A stretch of DNA of 64,000 nt, from assembly GCA_018241265.1 (NCBI GenBank), contig JAFEEF010000033.1:1152-65151 (forward strand). The letters run 5' to 3'. The DNA comes from Pseudomonadota bacterium. GTDB taxonomy: Bacteria > Pseudomonadota > Gammaproteobacteria > Burkholderiales > Burkholderiaceae_C. The notes beneath the pieces were generated by a model that saw only the letters and a program-made list of their open reading frames with translations, was not told the DNA's origin and searched no databases. Both the position numbers and the translations under genes were made by a program. This document shows, piece after piece, positions 10,484 to 20,634 of this stretch. Position 1 is the first letter of the stretch, and each line of letters begins with the position of its first letter.

Positions 10484-10740
10484 TCAGCGACCTTCGAACT
10501 CCGCAACCACTCTGGCGGACAGCGGTACGTCGAAGTCGTCCGGAACACACTGAGCCCGCCTTTCAACAAAACGAATCTGATCAGAGGCCTCGGTGCCTCG
10601 AGCCGCGCTATGCGCACCACCAGGATTCCCTTCCGGCCGACGATCACGTCCTCACCTGCTGCAGCCATCTCCACAAGCCGTGGGAGGCGCTTCCTGGCAT
10701 CACTGATGTCTACACCAACGTCATCGCTTTCCACGCGCAT
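10484..10740 (-). pseudogene. Phd/YefM-type antitoxin with a frameshift, toxin missing
   Basis: The first 65 codons read as a Phd/YefM antitoxin: VDISDARKRLPRLVEMAAAGEDVIV followed by the typical FVLLKGGLSV. At about 10548 the frame breaks. Reading on one base out of step gives PDDFDVPLSARVVAEFEGR and a stop at 10484-10486, which is the standard tail of these antitoxins, so one base was lost or two gained. Complete, it would be about 85 residues. An ATG overlaps the stop as TGATG, where a PIN-domain toxin would be expected, but what follows shows no PIN pattern. It is probably a decayed toxin-antitoxin remnant. Confidence 0.65.
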
Positions 10741-10764
10741 CGGTTCGACGAAATCTACCTGCCA

Positions 10765-11751
10765 TCAACCTCTACCGTCCATCCTCCTGAGCTCCTCCTC
10801 CAACCTCCTCCTCACCTCCCCCTCCAACTCCTCCGGCCACATCACCTCCACCTCCGGCACGTGCCGCAGGATGTCCATCACCAGCTCGCGCGGGTCCGCA
10901 TACGGCAGATCGAGCACCCATCGCCCCTCGGCGTCATACCGCCCGCGCTGCTGCGGATGCCACCGCTCCGCCGCCACCCAGCGCGCCCGCTCGGCCGAGA
11001 AGCGCAAGCGTGCCCACGTCACCTCCCGCCCCGCAAAGATGCCGTACCCCGAACCCAGGATCTCGTCGAGTTCGGCGTCAGGGATCTCGACCGCCTTGCG
11101 GTCGAGCACCGCCACGCGCTCGATCGCATCCACCGCAAAGCTGCGCAAGCCGTCGCGAAGATGGCACCAGGCATCCAGGTACCAGTTGTCCCGATAGCGC
11201 ACCAGCCGCTGCGGCGAGATCTCGCGCTCGGTGGTGGCCGGGCGCGTGCGGCCGTGGTAGTCGATCACGAGGCGCTGGCGGCGCAGCAGCGCGCTGCCCA
11301 CGGCCTGGAAGTGCGGCAGGTGGAGCTTGCGCGCGCCGACGACCTCGACGCGGATGCGCCGCGCCACCTCGGCCTTCGGCGGCACGCCGCTGCCGAGGAT
11401 CTGGTTGATGCGCTTCATCAGCGGCTCGATGTGCGGGCCCAGCAGGCCGCCGGCATCGAGGTTGGAAAGCAGGTGCTGCATGATCAGCAGCGCCGTCATC
11501 TCGTCCTCGCTGAACCACAGCCCCGGCAGCTCGAACTGGCCGCCGACCGCGGGCTGCACGAGGTTCTTCCGCCACCCGCCGCGCTCGCGGTCCCATACGA
11601 TCGGAGCGTTCAGCCGGTCGCGCATCCATTCGATATCGCGCTTCAGCGTGGACGCGGAGACCTCGAGCTCGCGCAGCAGGAAGTCCCGCGTCAGGCAGCC
11701 GCCGCTGTCGAACCAACGCCTGAGCTTGTAGAGACGATCTTGCTGCGTCAC
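10765..11751 (-). CDS. WYL-domain transcriptional regulator
   Basis: This 328-residue protein has an N-terminal winged helix-turn-helix (about 1-65, DRLYKLRRWF then VSASTLKRDIEWMRDRL) and a WYL ligand-binding domain with YRDNWYLDAWCHLRDGLRSF near residue 200, ending in a WCX-type C-terminal part. WYL regulators are common beside CRISPR-Cas and other defence operons, where they repress or activate in response to bound nucleic acid or nucleotides. It is on the same strand, about 540 bases upstream of cas3, so control of the cas operon is likely but not shown. The start is GTG at 11749-11751. Confidence 0.88.
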   Translation of the reverse strand: MTQQDRLYKLRRWFDSGGCLTRDFLLRELEVSASTLKRDIEWMRDRLNAPIVWDRERGGWRKNLVQPAVGGQFELPGLWFSEDEMTALLIMQHLLSNLDAGGLLGPHIEPLMKRINQILGSGVPPKAEVARRIRVEVVGARKLHLPHFQAVGSALLRRQRLVIDYHGRTRPATTEREISPQRLVRYRDNWYLDAWCHLRDGLRSFAVDAIERVAVLDRKAVEIPDAELDEILGSGYGIFAGREVTWARLRFSAERARWVAAERWHPQQRGRYDAEGRWVLDLPYADPRELVMDILRHVPEVEVMWPEELEGEVRRRLEEELRRMDGRG

Positions 11752-11941
11752 CGGGCCTGCACCTGCCGGCAGCGCAGGACGCTGCGCCGTCGGCTGCAGA
11801 CTCTAATGCCGCGGCGTTGCGGCGGCCATCGCCGTCATCCGGCAACGAGAGGATGGACGCCCGATGGGCCGCCGTGCTTGCACAGGCGCGCCGAATCCTT
11901 TGCCGATGCGGCGCTGGCCCCCATCCCGGCCCTCAGCCCGC

Positions 11942-11965
11942 CCCTCTCCCGCAAGCGGGAGAGGG
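11942..11965. terminator. perfect stem-loop downstream of the glycerate kinase gene
   Basis: CCCTCTCCCGC pairs exactly with GCGGGAGAGGG across a two-base AA gap, an 11-bp stem. It begins 17 bases beyond the glycerate kinase stop. There is no T tract, so it may be a dispersed palindromic intergenic repeat that also limits transcript decay or readthrough. The same sequence style is common between genes of GC-rich proteobacteria. Confidence 0.5.
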
Positions 11966-11981
11966 AGGAAGGCGGGCGCAC

Positions 11982-13283
11982 TCAAGCGATCAGCAGCGCT
12001 CGAAAGTCGTTCACGTTCGTGAACGTCGGCCCCGGCACGACGAGATCGCCGAGCGGCTTGAAGAAGTTGTAGGCGTCGTTGCGGTCGAGGTAGTCCTGTG
12101 CCTTCAGCCCTTGCGCGCGGGCGCGCGCCAGGGTCGACGGCGTGACGATCGCGCCGGCGTTGTCCTCGACGCCATCGATGCCGTCGGTATCGCCCGCCAG
12201 CACGTGCACGCCCTCCTCGCCTTGCAAGGCAATCGCACAGCCGAGCAGGAACTCGGTAGCGCGTCCGCCGCGGCCGCCCTTGCTCTTGACGGTTACCGTG
12301 GTCTCGCCGCCCGAGAGGATCACGCAGGGCTTCTCGAACGGCTGGCCGTGACGCGCGACATAGCGTGCCATCGCCGCATGGACCTTGCCGACCTCGCGCG
12401 ACTCGCCTTCCATCTCGTCGCTCAGCACGTGCACGCCGATGCCGGCCGTGCGCGCCAGCGCCGCGGCGGCCTCGAGCGATTGCTTCGGCGTCGCGATCAT
12501 GTGCACCTCGTGGCCGGCGAATACCGGATCGCCCGGCTTCGGCGTCTCGAACGCGCCGCTCTCGAGGCCGGCGCGCGCCGCCGCGGGTATCTCGATCTCG
12601 TAGCGCTGCAGGATGCGCAGCGCATCGTCGCAGGTCGTCGAATCGGGCACCGTCGGGCCGCTGCCGATGACCTCGGGCGCGTCGCCCGGCACGTCGCTGA
12701 TCAGCAGCGTCACGACCTTCGCCGGCGCGCAGCGCGCCGCCAGCCGTCCGCCCTTGATCGCCGACAGGTGCTTGCGCACGCAGTTCATCTCGTCGATCGC
12801 GGCGCCGCTCTTCAGCAGCGCCTTGTTGATCGCCTGCTTCTCTTCGAGCGTGATGCCCTCTGCCGGCATCGCCAGCAGCGACGACGCACCGCCCGACATC
12901 AGGCACAGCACGAGATCGTCCTTGGTCAGGCCCTGGGTCAATGCGGCGATGCGCTGGGCGGCGCGCCGGCCGGCTTCGTCGGGCACCGGATGCGCCGCCT
13001 CGACGACTTCGATGCGGCCCGGGTGGGCCTTGTAGGCCGGCGGCACGTAGTCGTAGCGCGTCACGACGAGCCCCGACAGCGGCGCCTGCGCCGGCCACAG
13101 CGCGGCCACCGCCGCGGCCATCGAGCCGCCGGCCTTGCCGGCACCGAGCACCAAGGTGCGGCCCTTCGGCGGCGACGGCAGGAAGGCGGCCGTCGCATCG
13201 CCGGGCACGGCCTGCGCGACAGCGGCATCGAACAGCGCGCGCAGGAATCCGCGCGGGTCTTGTTGGGGTGAGGGCAGGTTCAT
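11982..13283 (-). CDS. ttuD: glycerate 2-kinase (MOFRL family)
   Basis: The enzyme phosphorylates glycerate to 2-phosphoglycerate, the last step of the glyoxylate-to-glycolysis route. The 433-residue protein matches the TtuD/GckA family: LVLGAGKAGGSMA near residue 45, the Gly-rich LCLMSGGASSLL, LLISDVPGD, and the C-terminal MOFRL part with LSGGETTVTVKSKGGRGGR and LAGDTDGIDG. The start ATG at 13283 begins MNLPSPQ; the frame is open further upstream but without family similarity. It is the last gene of the gcl-hyi-glxR-kinase set, 140 bases after glxR. Confidence 0.92.
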   Translation of the reverse strand: MNLPSPQQDPRGFLRALFDAAVAQAVPGDATAAFLPSPPKGRTLVLGAGKAGGSMAAAVAALWPAQAPLSGLVVTRYDYVPPAYKAHPGRIEVVEAAHPVPDEAGRRAAQRIAALTQGLTKDDLVLCLMSGGASSLLAMPAEGITLEEKQAINKALLKSGAAIDEMNCVRKHLSAIKGGRLAARCAPAKVVTLLISDVPGDAPEVIGSGPTVPDSTTCDDALRILQRYEIEIPAAARAGLESGAFETPKPGDPVFAGHEVHMIATPKQSLEAAAALARTAGIGVHVLSDEMEGESREVGKVHAAMARYVARHGQPFEKPCVILSGGETTVTVKSKGGRGGRATEFLLGCAIALQGEEGVHVLAGDTDGIDGVEDNAGAIVTPSTLARARAQGLKAQDYLDRNDAYNFFKPLGDLVVPGPTFTNVNDFRALLIA

Positions 13284-13423
13284 CGCGACGTACGGGGTTG
13301 GTGGCGGACGGATGCGCGCAGCGGTCGCAGACGGCACGAAGGGCGCCGAGGCCTGCGGACGACGCCATTGTCGTCCGCGCAGCTCTTGCGCCCTTCGCGG
13401 TGCCGGCGTCTCTCGAAAAGCCG

Positions 13424-14335
13424 TCAGGCCTTCGGGTCGGGCGCGACCGTGTGGTTGGCCATGATCTCGAGCGCGCGCACCAGGCCCGAGTGGTCGAGGT
13501 CCTGCATGCCGTTGGCGGCGCATGCCTGCATCAGCTGCGCGGCATTGGCAGTCTGCGGCAGCGCGACGCCGAGCGCGCGTGCGCCGCTGAGCGCGAGGTT
13601 CAAGTCCTTCTGGTGCAGGCTGATGCGGAAGCCCGGCGCGAAGGTGCGCTTGATCATGCGCTCGCCGTGCACTTCGAGGATGCGGCTGGCCGCGAAGCCG
13701 CCCATCAGCGCCAGTCTTACCTTGGCCGGATCGGCGCCGGCCTTGCTCGCGAACAGCAGCGCTTCGCCGACCGCCGCGATATTCAGCGCGACGATGATCT
13801 GGTTGGCCACCTTGCAGGTCTGGCCGTCGCCGTTGCCGCCGACCAGCGTGATGTTCTTGCCCATCAGCTCGAACAGCGGCTTGACCTTCGCGAACGCCGC
13901 TTCCGGCCCGCCGACCATGATGGTCAGCGACGCGGCCTTGGCGCCGACCTCGCCGCCGGACACCGGCGCATCGAGGTAGTCGCAGCCCAGGTCGTTGATC
14001 TTCTTCGCGTACTGCTTGGTCTCGATCGGCGAGATCGAGCTCATGTCGACGACGGTCTTGCCCTTGGTGATGCCGGCGGCGACGCCGTCCTCGTTGAACA
14101 GCACGGCGCCGACGTCCGGCGTGTCCGGCACCATGATGAAGATGATGTCGGCGGCCTGCGCGACTTCCTTCGAGGTCTTGCAGACCTTGGCGGTCGACGA
14201 GGTGATGTCCTCGTGCACCTTGCCGTAGGTGAAGACGTGCAGCTGGTGGCCGGCCTTCACGAGGTGCAGCGCCATCGGCGTGCCCATGATGCCGAGACCG
14301 ATGAAGCCGAGCTTGAGCGAGGTTTGCGTCGTCAT
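13424..14335 (-). CDS. glxR: 2-hydroxy-3-oxopropionate (tartronate semialdehyde) reductase
   Basis: It reduces tartronate semialdehyde to D-glycerate with NAD(P)H. The 303-residue protein has the dinucleotide motif GFIGLGIMGTPMA at the N-terminus, the substrate motif LDAPVSGGEVGA near residue 120, and GGNGDGQTCKVANQI, whose Lys is the family's catalytic base. It belongs to the beta-hydroxyacid dehydrogenase family. The gene lies 37 bases after hyi in the same direction and directly follows the product chain of gcl. Confidence 0.95.
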   Translation of the reverse strand: MTTQTSLKLGFIGLGIMGTPMALHLVKAGHQLHVFTYGKVHEDITSSTAKVCKTSKEVAQAADIIFIMVPDTPDVGAVLFNEDGVAAGITKGKTVVDMSSISPIETKQYAKKINDLGCDYLDAPVSGGEVGAKAASLTIMVGGPEAAFAKVKPLFELMGKNITLVGGNGDGQTCKVANQIIVALNIAAVGEALLFASKAGADPAKVRLALMGGFAASRILEVHGERMIKRTFAPGFRISLHQKDLNLALSGARALGVALPQTANAAQLMQACAANGMQDLDHSGLVRALEIMANHTVAPDPKA

Positions 14336-14372
14336 GTCGTGGTGTCCTGTGCGTTGTGGTCGAAGAGCCGGC

Positions 14373-15161
14373 TCAGCGGCCGGCCTTGCGGGCAGCTTCG
14401 TACCAGCCGAGGCCCGCCTCGGTGTTGCCTGCCGGCTTGTACTCGCAGCCGATCCAGCCCTGGTAGCCGATCTTGTCGAGATGGGCGAAGAGGAACGGGT
14501 AGTTGATCTCGCCGGTGCCCGGCTCGTTGCGGCCCGGGTTGTCGGCGAGCTGGATGTGGCCGATGCGCGCGAGGTGCTTGGCCATCGTCGCCGCGAGCTC
14601 GCCTTCCATCCGCTGCATGTGATAGATGTCGTACTGCAGCTTCAGGTTGTCGGCGCCGACCTCGTCGAGGATCGCGAGGCCTTCGCGCGAGTAGTTGATG
14701 AAGTAGCCGGGGATGTCGTAGGTGTTGATCGGCTCGATCAGCAGGCCGAGGCCGGCCTTCTTGGTCTCGGCCGCGGCGTAGCGCAGGTTGGAGACGAAGG
14801 TCTCGTGCAGCCTGGCGCGGTCGACGCCCGCGGGCGCCTTGCCGGCCATGCAGTGCAGGTTCGGCGACGCGAGGCCCTTGGCGTACTCGATGCCGAGGCC
14901 GACGCCGTCCTTGAACTCGGCGACGCGCGCCGGGTCGCAAGCCATGCCGCGATCGCCCGCGTCCCAGTTGCCGGCCGGCAGGTTGTGCAGCACGACGCGG
15001 ATGCCGGTCTGGTCGAGCACGGCCTTCAGCTCGGCCACCGGATGGGCGTAGGGAAAGAGGAACTCCACCGCATCGAAGCCGGCGCGCTTGGCAAGGGCGA
15101 AGCGCTCGATGAACGGCGCCTCGGTGAACATCATGCTGAGGTTGGCGGCAAAGCGGGGCAT
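14373..15161 (-). CDS. hyi: hydroxypyruvate isomerase
   Basis: The enzyme interconverts hydroxypyruvate and tartronate semialdehyde, and it commonly travels with gcl. The 262-residue protein is a TIM-barrel of the xylose-isomerase-like family. Recognisable parts are MPRFAANLSMMFTE at the start, LIEPINTYDIPGYF near residue 140 with a metal-ligand Glu, HIQLADNPGRNEPGTGEIN near 200, and IGCEYKPAGNTEAGL near the end. A GAGGAG ribosome-binding site precedes the ATG. It sits between gcl and glxR. Confidence 0.95.
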   Translation of the reverse strand: MPRFAANLSMMFTEAPFIERFALAKRAGFDAVEFLFPYAHPVAELKAVLDQTGIRVVLHNLPAGNWDAGDRGMACDPARVAEFKDGVGLGIEYAKGLASPNLHCMAGKAPAGVDRARLHETFVSNLRYAAAETKKAGLGLLIEPINTYDIPGYFINYSREGLAILDEVGADNLKLQYDIYHMQRMEGELAATMAKHLARIGHIQLADNPGRNEPGTGEINYPFLFAHLDKIGYQGWIGCEYKPAGNTEAGLGWYEAARKAGR

Positions 15162-15194
15162 GGGGAGTCTCCTCGTGGGGGCGATCGATTATCG

Positions 15195-16970
<1,776 letters not shown>

Positions 16971-17051
16971 GAGTGTCTCCTAGTCGGTATGCAACGGCGC
17001 GTATGGTGCGCGCGCGGCGCGCGCTTGGGAACCCAGGGGCGGGGATAAGAG

Positions 17052-18272
17052 CTATTCCGGCAGCGAATGGCGCAGCAAGTTCGGGCCTGCCGGCAGCCGG
17101 GCTGCGACGGCGCGGGCGCGGCGCTTGCGCGCCCAGATCAGCACGCCGGTCGCCGACAGCACGGCCACCGCGACGCCCATCGCCGACATCAGCACGCGGC
17201 CCGTCGTGCCGATGATGCGCCCGGAGTGCAGCGGGAACATCGCCTGCAGGAAAATGTCGCCCGCGCTGCCGCTGCCGGGCACGTCGGCGCCGGCCGGCGC
17301 GCCGGTGGCCATGTCGAAGTAGAGCCACGGATTGCCGAGGCCGCCGTCGCCGTGGCTGCGCCCCGGCTCGTAGTAGCCGACGCCCCAGATACCGAACGCG
17401 GTCGAGAGGAACAGGCCGCCGGCCGGCGCCGTCCAGCCGCGCCGGCGCGCCTCGGCATCCGCGAGCGCGAGCACGCGCTCGGCGGGCAGGCGCGGGCCGG
17501 CGGCGCGGGCGGCATCGGGGCCGCGAGCGTCGAACGGCGACGGCGTCAGCGGCGAGAACCAGCCGACCACCGGCCGCATCACCTCGCGGCCGAGGTTCAT
17601 CGAGACCGAGGTCACGGCGATCATCAGCACCAGCAGGAACAGCCACACGCCGCCCGAGCGGTGCAGGTCGAAGGCGAGCCGGTGCCCGCCGGCGCGCCAG
17701 CGGAATGCGAACGAGCGCTTCCACGCAGCGCGGTTCGGGAACGAGATCCACAGCGCGATCAGCGTGTCGAAGACCCAGGCGATCGCGATCAGCCCCATGA
17801 ACCACGTGCCGAGCTCGATGCCCCAGCCGTCCGGGATGTGCATGCTGTAGTGCAGCTTGTAGAGGAACGGCAGCAGGTTCTCCCGGCTCAGCGATACCGC
17901 GCCCCACATGCGCCGGCCCTGGATGCGGCCGGTGGCGGGATCGAGGGCCACCTGGTTGTAGTCGACGGCATGGGGCTGCCGCGTCGACGCATCGATGTTG
18001 GGCTCGACGCTGGCGACGAAGGCCTCGCCGGGCTCCAAGGCCAGCGGCATGAAGCTGACGTGCACGCGCGGATCGGCCGCCTCGATGCGCCGCGCGAGCT
18101 CGAGTGGCGCGAGCGGCTGCCCGGATGTTGCGGCTTCATAGAGCTGCGGATTGAGCCGTGCGTCGAGCTCGTGGTCCCACGAGATCACCGCGCCGGTCGT
18201 CCCGGCGATGAACAGGAACAGCGCCGCGCCGAGGCCGAACCAGCGGTGCAGCATGATCAGCGCGCGGCGCAT
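17052..18272 (-). CDS. PepSY-associated TM protein, possible iron-siderophore reductase
   Basis: This 406-residue inner-membrane protein belongs to the PepSY-TM family. Helices are visible at about 8-30, 130-160 (WFMGLIAIAWVFDTLIALW), 190-215 and 360-385. His residues in the first, second and last helices could hold haem, as proposed for the family. It begins two bases after the stop of the TonB-dependent receptor, so the pair is co-transcribed. By analogy with FoxB/FsrB-type proteins it may reduce ferric siderophores delivered by the receptor, but the substrate is not known. Confidence 0.82.
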   Translation of the reverse strand: MRRALIMLHRWFGLGAALFLFIAGTTGAVISWDHELDARLNPQLYEAATSGQPLAPLELARRIEAADPRVHVSFMPLALEPGEAFVASVEPNIDASTRQPHAVDYNQVALDPATGRIQGRRMWGAVSLSRENLLPFLYKLHYSMHIPDGWGIELGTWFMGLIAIAWVFDTLIALWISFPNRAAWKRSFAFRWRAGGHRLAFDLHRSGGVWLFLLVLMIAVTSVSMNLGREVMRPVVGWFSPLTPSPFDARGPDAARAAGPRLPAERVLALADAEARRRGWTAPAGGLFLSTAFGIWGVGYYEPGRSHGDGGLGNPWLYFDMATGAPAGADVPGSGSAGDIFLQAMFPLHSGRIIGTTGRVLMSAMGVAVAVLSATGVLIWARKRRARAVAARLPAGPNLLRHSLPE

Positions 18273-18274
18273 CG

Positions 18275-20455
18275 TCAGTACGTCCAGCGCAGGCTGAGGC
18301 GGGCCTGCCGCGGCGGCGCGTAGTAGGTCTGCGTCCAGTACAGGCTCGTCAGGTACTTGCGGTCGGCGACGTTGTCGAGGTTCAACGTCGCGCTCCAGTG
18401 CGGATCGAACTCGTAGCGCGCCATCAGGCCGAGGGTCGCGTAGCCGCCCTGGCGGATCGTCGCGGTGAAGCCGGCGCTCTCGTCGATCGTCGAGATCGCG
18501 CTCTGCGCCGCGACGCTCGCGCCGAGCTTCAGCGCCGGCAGCCACGGAACCTGCGCGGTCGTGGACAGCCGGAACGTCCGCCGCGGCACGTAGGTGCGCG
18601 CGTCGGCGCCGGTCGCGTCGTCGGTGAGGCGCAGCTGCGTGTAGCCGGCAGCGACGTCCCATCCGGCGGCGATGCGGCCGGTCACCTCGGCCTCGAAGCC
18701 CGTCGAGGTGGCGGCGATCGGCCGGTAGTAGCTCGCACCGTCCGGGAACGCCCCCGCCGCCTCGGCCGTGTTGGCCTGCCGCGTGCGGAACACCGCGAGC
18801 GAGCCGGCGAGCCTGCCGTCGAGCCAGTCGGCCTTGATGCCGGCCTCGACGTTGCTGCCCTGGATCGGCGCAAGCGGCTGCCGGTTCGCGTCGACCTCGG
18901 TCTGCGGGCTGAAGATCTTCGTGTAGCTGGCGTAGGCCGAATAGTGCGCATCGATGTCGTAGACGACGCCGGCATACGGCGTCGTCTCGGTGTGCGTGTA
19001 GGCATGCGGCACGCCGTAGTTCTCGCCCTCGCTGCTGACGCGCGTGACGTTCGCGCCGATGACGAGGCTCAGCGGGTCGGCGAGGCTGAAGCGCACCGCG
19101 CCGTAGGCGCCGCTGCGCTTGTCGATCCAGCTCGACCCGTTGCTCGATGCGGTGAAGGCCGGCTTGGGATAGCTGCCGTCCCACGTCGCGAGGTCGGGCA
19201 GCGGCGTGCCGATGTCGTTGCCGTAGCCCGAGTGCTCGTGCGCGTTCTGCCGGCCGATGCTGGCGCCGAACATCAGCTGGTGCTCGCGCCCGCCGAGCGT
19301 GAACGGCCCCGAGGCACGCGCGTCCAGCATCGCCTGGCGGTAGTGTCCCGAGAACGCCGACGGGTAGCTGGATAGCCCGAGGCCGGTCGTCCGGTCCGGC
19401 GTGCCGTAGACGTAGAAGAGCTCCGAGTCGGCGTCCTGCTCGCGGTAGGTCGCGGTGGCCTTGGCCTGCCAGCGGTTGCCGAAGTCGTGCGCGAGCTCGG
19501 CCGTGACGCGCGTGTCGTCGTTGTTCCACCAGGCCCAGTCGGCCGCGGTGCTGGTCGAGACCGCATAGTCGGTCGGCGTGCCGTCGGTGTGATACAGCGG
19601 CAGCGCGCCCCACATCGGCGAGCGTGCCCGCGTGCGCTGGTCGAGCACGCCGAGGCTCAGCACGGTGCGATCGCCGAGATCGACATCGACGAGCCCGGAC
19701 GCCATCGTGCGGTGGTTGTGGTAGCGGTCGAGGTACGAGTCGCGGTCCTCGTCGGCGACGACGAGCCGGCCGCGCACGCCGCCGTCAGCCAGCATCGCGC
19801 CGGAGACGTCGGCTTCGAGCCGCCGGTCGTTCCACGAGCCGATGCCGACGAGCGCGCTCGCCTGGAACGCAGCGGTCGGCCGCTTGCGGACGAAGTTGAT
19901 CGTCGCCGAAGGATTGCCGGTAAACGACAGCAGGCCGTTGGCGCCGCGCAGCACGTCGATGCGCTCGTAGGCGGCCGAGTCGATGTCGCCCCACTGCGAG
20001 CCGTTGGCGAACGGCAGGCCGATGCCGTCGAGCTGGAAGTTCGTGACGTCGAAGCCGCGCGCCGTGTAGTAGGTGCGGTCGGTCTCGACGCGCTCGACGT
20101 TGATGCCGGTGACGCTCGCCAACACGGCGCCGGCATCGGCGAGACCGAAGTCCTCGATGCGCTCGCGCGTGATCACGCTGATCGACTGCGGCGTCTCGCG
20201 CGGCGTCAGGCCGAGGCCGGTCGCGGTCTCGCCGGCACCGCTCGCCTGCGCCTTGCCGCGGATCTCCACCTGCTGCAGCGTCTGCGGCGCCGAGGCAGCC
20301 GATGGCGCCGCCACGGCCGCCTCCTGTGACCAGGCCGCCAGCGGCGCGCAGCTTGCCGCCAGCGCGGCCGCACGGCGCGCGCGCCGCCACATCGCCGCCG
20401 ATACGGCCCGCGGACCAACGTCCGCGGGCCGGCACTCGCCCAGAGCTTCGGGCAT
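18275..20455 (-). CDS. TonB-dependent siderophore receptor
   Basis: This 726-residue outer-membrane receptor starts with a signal region (about 22-43, AALAASCAPLAAWSQ). The plug follows, with TPRETPQSISVITRERIEDFG, a pattern shared by ferric-siderophore receptors of the FpvA/FhuE/FoxA group, and YERIDVLRGANGLLSFTGNPSATINFV-type plug end near 170-200. A 22-strand barrel ends in the aromatic-rich ARLSLRWTY. A strong GGAGGGA site lies just before the ATG at 20455. Its partner is the PepSY protein downstream, and a divergent LysR regulator lies upstream. I see no FecR-interacting N-terminal signalling domain. Confidence 0.9.
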   Translation of the reverse strand: MPEALGECRPADVGPRAVSAAMWRRARRAAALAASCAPLAAWSQEAAVAAPSAASAPQTLQQVEIRGKAQASGAGETATGLGLTPRETPQSISVITRERIEDFGLADAGAVLASVTGINVERVETDRTYYTARGFDVTNFQLDGIGLPFANGSQWGDIDSAAYERIDVLRGANGLLSFTGNPSATINFVRKRPTAAFQASALVGIGSWNDRRLEADVSGAMLADGGVRGRLVVADEDRDSYLDRYHNHRTMASGLVDVDLGDRTVLSLGVLDQRTRARSPMWGALPLYHTDGTPTDYAVSTSTAADWAWWNNDDTRVTAELAHDFGNRWQAKATATYREQDADSELFYVYGTPDRTTGLGLSSYPSAFSGHYRQAMLDARASGPFTLGGREHQLMFGASIGRQNAHEHSGYGNDIGTPLPDLATWDGSYPKPAFTASSNGSSWIDKRSGAYGAVRFSLADPLSLVIGANVTRVSSEGENYGVPHAYTHTETTPYAGVVYDIDAHYSAYASYTKIFSPQTEVDANRQPLAPIQGSNVEAGIKADWLDGRLAGSLAVFRTRQANTAEAAGAFPDGASYYRPIAATSTGFEAEVTGRIAAGWDVAAGYTQLRLTDDATGADARTYVPRRTFRLSTTAQVPWLPALKLGASVAAQSAISTIDESAGFTATIRQGGYATLGLMARYEFDPHWSATLNLDNVADRKYLTSLYWTQTYYAPPRQARLSLRWTY

Positions 20456-20545
20456 GGACTCCCTCCTCGTGTTATCCGGTATGCGGGGCAGATCGTTCTG
20501 CCTCGACGCCGAGGCCCGATGGCCTCAGCTTCCGATTGATTTGCG

Positions 20546-20564
20546 AATACGAACGATTCGTATT
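20546..20564. promoter_or_regulatory. palindromic operator between the TonB receptor and LysR genes
   Basis: AATACGAA and TTCGTATT form perfect 8-bp arms around CGA. The site lies in the 179-base gap between two divergent genes, 91 bases before the receptor start and 71 before the LysR start. The placement suits binding by the LysR protein itself. It does not match the usual Fur-box pattern. Confidence 0.5.
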
Positions 20565-20634
20565 ATGCACAACCGCGACCGATCGGAAATGCCGAGGCAT
20601 CATTCGCGCATCGACGACGGCGCACGCTGACCTC

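Noticed and set aside
10394-11905. Short shared sequence GGCAA(A/G)GGATTCGG near 10395-10410 and 11885-11900
   Set aside because: About 15 bases only; may be a fragment of a dispersed repeat, but too little to call.
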